Assembly (NCBI GenBank): GCA_003454835.1
Contig: DMTA01000310.1
Coordinates: 916 to 9,604, forward strand
Reading direction: 5' to 3'
DNA: 8,689 nucleotides
Source of the DNA: Achromobacter sp.
GTDB taxonomy: Bacteria > Pseudomonadota > Gammaproteobacteria > Burkholderiales > Burkholderiaceae_B
Positions 6,715 through 8,689 of the stretch are shown in pieces. The notes under the pieces were generated by a model, which searched no databases, was not told the DNA's origin, and worked only from the letters and a program-made list of their open reading frames with translations. Numbering within the stretch: the first letter of the stretch is position 1; each line of letters begins with the position of its first letter. The translations under genes and the position numbers were made by a program.

Positions 6715-7659
6715 ATGCCCCTCTACGACACCACGCTGCCCTACCCTCGCGACCTCGCCGGCTACGGACGCAATCCGCCGCACGCGCAATGGCCGGGCAA
6801 CGCGCGGATCGCCGTGCAGTTCGTGCTGAACTACGAAGAAGGCGGCGAGAACAGCGTGCTGCATGGCGACCCCGGCTCCGAGCAGTTCCTGTCCGAGATG
6901 TTCAACCCGGCAAGCTATCCGGACCGGCATCTCAGCATGGAAAGCATCTACGAATACGGGTCGCGCGCGGGCGTGTGGCGCATCCTGCGCGAATTCGAGA
7001 AGCGGCAACTGCCGCTGACGGTGTTCGGCGTTGGCATGGCCCTGCAACGCCATCCCGATCTGACCGCCGCGTTCGTCGAATTGGGCCATGAGATCGCCTG
7101 CCACGGCTGGCGCTGGGTCCACTATCAGGACGTGGACGAAGCGACCGAACGCGAGCACATGCGGCTGGCCATCGACACCATCACCACGCTGACCGGCGCG
7201 CGGCCGCTGGGCTGGTACACCGGACGCGACAGCCCGCGCACGCGCAGGCTGGTCGCCGATGACGGCGGATTCGAGTACGACAGCGATTACTACGGCGACG
7301 ACCTGCCCTTCTGGATGCAGGTCCGCAAGACCGATGGCTCGCCCGCGCCGCAGCTGATCGTGCCCTACACGCTGGACTGCAATGACATGCGCTTTGCGCT
7401 GCCGCAGGGCTATTCGCACGCCGATCCCTTTTTCCAGTACATGAAAGACAGCTTCGACGCGCTCTATGCCGAAGGCAGCGAGGCGCCCAAGATGCTCAGC
7501 ATCGGCATGCACTGCCGCCTGCTTGGCCGGCCCGGACGCATCGTCGCCCTGCAACGCTTTCTGGATCACATCGCACGCCACGACCGTGTCTGGATCTGCC
7601 GCCGGCTGGACATCGCGCGCCACTGGAAAGCCACGCACCCCTACACCCCCGACCGTTGA
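6715..7659 (+). CDS. puuE: Allantoinase PuuE (polysaccharide-deacetylase fold)
   Basis: PuuE hydrolyses allantoin to allantoate in urate catabolism. It belongs to the NodB/polysaccharide-deacetylase family but is unrelated to the amidohydrolase-type allantoinase and works without the usual metal site. The 314 residues match the family from end to end: YPRDLAGYGRNPPH near the start, FVLNYEEGGE at 36-45 in place of the deacetylase metal-binding motif, SMESIYEYGSRAGVWRIL at 74-91, GHEIACHGWRW at 124-134, PLGWYTGR at 164-171, PYTLDCNDMRF at 217-227, and LSIGMHCRLLGRPGR at 261-275. I prefer the ATG at 6715 because known PuuE proteins begin just before the YPRDL segment. An upstream ATG at 6652 would add 21 unfamiliar residues and overlaps the palindrome TGTATACA. 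Neither has a strong ribosome binding site, so the start is uncertain. The next gene follows after 11 bp and continues the pathway. Confidence 0.93.
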   Translation: MPLYDTTLPYPRDLAGYGRNPPHAQWPGNARIAVQFVLNYEEGGENSVLHGDPGSEQFLSEMFNPASYPDRHLSMESIYEYGSRAGVWRILREFEKRQLPLTVFGVGMALQRHPDLTAAFVELGHEIACHGWRWVHYQDVDEATEREHMRLAIDTITTLTGARPLGWYTGRDSPRTRRLVADDGGFEYDSDYYGDDLPFWMQVRKTDGSPAPQLIVPYTLDCNDMRFALPQGYSHADPFFQYMKDSFDALYAEGSEAPKMLSIGMHCRLLGRPGRIVALQRFLDHIARHDRVWICRRLDIARHWKATHPYTPDR

Positions 7660-7670
7660 ACAGGACGACC

Positions 7671-8689
7671 ATGGCCAACAATCTGAACGATCCGAACGCC
7701 GAGCCGAGCCCGCGCGAGCGCGTCGGCGAAGCCGGCATGGGCAAGGACATCTGGGACTGGCACGAGGCGCTCAGCGTCTACAGCGATCCCGGCTACGCCG
7801 AGAAAGGCCAACTCACGGTCACCTACCTGACCGACGCGCACCGCGCCTGCGCCGCGCGCATCTCGCAATGGATGCGGGACTGCGGCTTCGACGAGGTCGG
7901 CATCGATGCCGTGGGCAATGTGGTCGGCCGCTACCGCGCCGCCCAGGCCGGCGCGCCGGTGCTCATGACGGGCAGCCATTTCGACACGGTGCGCAACGCC
8001 GGCAAGTACGACGGCCGGCTCGGCATCTTCGTGCCCATGGCCTGCGTGCGTGCGCTGCACCGCCAGAACCGGCGGCTGCCTTTCGATGTCGAGGTCATCG
8101 CCTTCGCCGAAGAAGAAGGCCAGCGCTACCGCGCGACGTTCCTGGGATCGGGCGCCCTGATCGGCGGGTTCAAGCCCGAATGGCTGGACCAGAAAGACGC
8201 CGACGGCATCACCATGCGCGACGCCATGCTGCACGCGGGCCTGGACATCGACGGCATTGCGGGCCTGCGCCGCGATCCGGCCCGCTATCTGGGCTTTGTC
8301 GAGGTCCACATCGAACAAGGCCCCGTGCTGTACGAAATGGGGCTGCCGCTGGGCGTCGTCACCTCGATCAACGGCTGCGTGCGCCATCAGGTGCAGATCC
8401 TGGGGCTGGCCAGCCACGCGGGCACCACGCCCATGGACCGCCGGCGCGACGCCGCCGTGGCGGCCGCCGAACTGGCGCTGTTTGTGGAACGGCGCGCCGC
8501 CCGCGATGGCGACTCGGTCGGCACCGTGGGCATGTTCGAGGTGCCGGGCGGGTCGATCAACGTCGTGCCAGGCGAGTGCCGATTCAGCCTGGACCTGCGC
8601 GCCCCCAGCGATGCGCAGCGCGACGCGCTGGTCGACGACGTGCTGGCCGAGCTGGCCGCCATCTGCAAGCGGCGCGGCCTGACGTACGC
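7671..8689 (+). CDS. allC: Allantoate amidohydrolase, M20 family (3' end outside window)
   Basis: This is a Zn/Mn-type hydrolase of the M20 AllC/N-carbamoyl-amino-acid hydrolase group, expected to convert allantoate to ureidoglycine or ureidoglycolate with release of ammonia and CO2. The window holds 339 residues of a family of about 410-425, and the frame is open at the edge. Visible metal-binding positions are His103 (GSHFDTV), Asp114 (KYDGRLG), the Glu pair in FAEEEG (147-149) and His213 (EVHIEQGP). The dimerisation-domain signature SHAGTTPMDRRRDA is at 248-261, and a final metal-binding histidine would lie beyond the edge. The ATG at 7671 follows AGGA by 5 nt and starts 11 bp after the puuE stop, so the two are probably co-transcribed. 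About 25 polar residues precede the catalytic domain, with no fused OHCU decarboxylase at the N-terminus. The substrate call rests mainly on the puuE context; beta-ureidopropionase or hydantoinase-linked hydrolase activity is the alternative. Confidence 0.88.
   Translation, partial: MANNLNDPNAEPSPRERVGEAGMGKDIWDWHEALSVYSDPGYAEKGQLTVTYLTDAHRACAARISQWMRDCGFDEVGIDAVGNVVGRYRAAQAGAPVLMTGSHFDTVRNAGKYDGRLGIFVPMACVRALHRQNRRLPFDVEVIAFAEEEGQRYRATFLGSGALIGGFKPEWLDQKDADGITMRDAMLHAGLDIDGIAGLRRDPARYLGFVEVHIEQGPVLYEMGLPLGVVTSINGCVRHQVQILGLASHAGTTPMDRRRDAAVAAAELALFVERRAARDGDSVGTVGMFEVPGGSINVVPGECRFSLDLRAPSDAQRDALVDDVLAELAAICKRRGLTY

Noticed and set aside
5642..7638. Minus-strand open frames of 332 and 348 codons (5642-6640 and 6592-7638)
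   Set aside because: They are antisense shadows of the LysR gene and puuE, without recognisable domains or ribosome binding sites.
1..8689. An undescribed multi-gene system, mobile element or defence island
   Set aside because: Every gene in the window belongs to a well-known family in an ordinary chromosomal arrangement. I found no transposase, integrase, repeats of attachment-site type, toxin-antitoxin pair or unexplained coding stretch.

Overview
The window looks like chromosomal DNA of a GC-rich betaproteobacterium. The gene content and protein sequences fit the Burkholderiales, probably the Alcaligenaceae (Achromobacter/Bordetella group). This placement is inferred from remembered protein similarity, a likely Burkholderiales-type sucA leader and strong G/C third-position bias; no database search was run. 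Coding density is high. I see no insertion sequence, phage gene, CRISPR array, tRNA or rRNA.

Layout. (1) 1-2267, minus strand: the first 755 residues of sucA (2-oxoglutarate dehydrogenase E1), whose 3' end lies outside the window. Upstream (2268 to about 2423) are a structured 5' leader and a candidate promoter. (2) 2595-3065, minus strand: an Lrp/AsnC-type regulator, divergent from acdS at 3258-4274, plus strand (1-aminocyclopropane-1-carboxylate deaminase). The AT-rich spacer between them carries a good sigma-70-like promoter for acdS. This is the classic acdR-acdS arrangement. (3) 4289-5530, minus strand: a 12-TM MFS exporter of the DHA1 type, divergent from a LysR-type regulator at 5678-6586. 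The shared spacer holds two perfect dyads built from the same GGACA/TGTCC half-site. (4) 6715-7659 and 7671 to the end, plus strand: puuE (allantoinase of the polysaccharide-deacetylase fold) followed 11 bp later by an allantoate amidohydrolase (M20 family, truncated by the window end). Two small palindromes of GntR/FadR type lie just upstream of puuE.

How the genes work together. AcdS opens the cyclopropane ring of ACC, the plant ethylene precursor, giving 2-oxobutyrate and ammonia; the Lrp-type protein beside it is its probable regulator. PuuE and AllC catalyse successive steps of purine-ring nitrogen recovery (allantoin to allantoate to ureidoglycine/ureidoglycolate plus ammonia and CO2). 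Both cassettes yield ammonia from plant- or soil-derived nitrogen compounds, which suits a rhizosphere or soil lifestyle. The MFS/LysR pair is a separate regulator-exporter unit of unknown substrate.

I found no clearly undescribed system. The points most worth a second look are regulatory: the sucA leader, in which one segment can pair with either the ribosome binding site or an alternative partner, and the dyads in the two spacers around the LysR gene.
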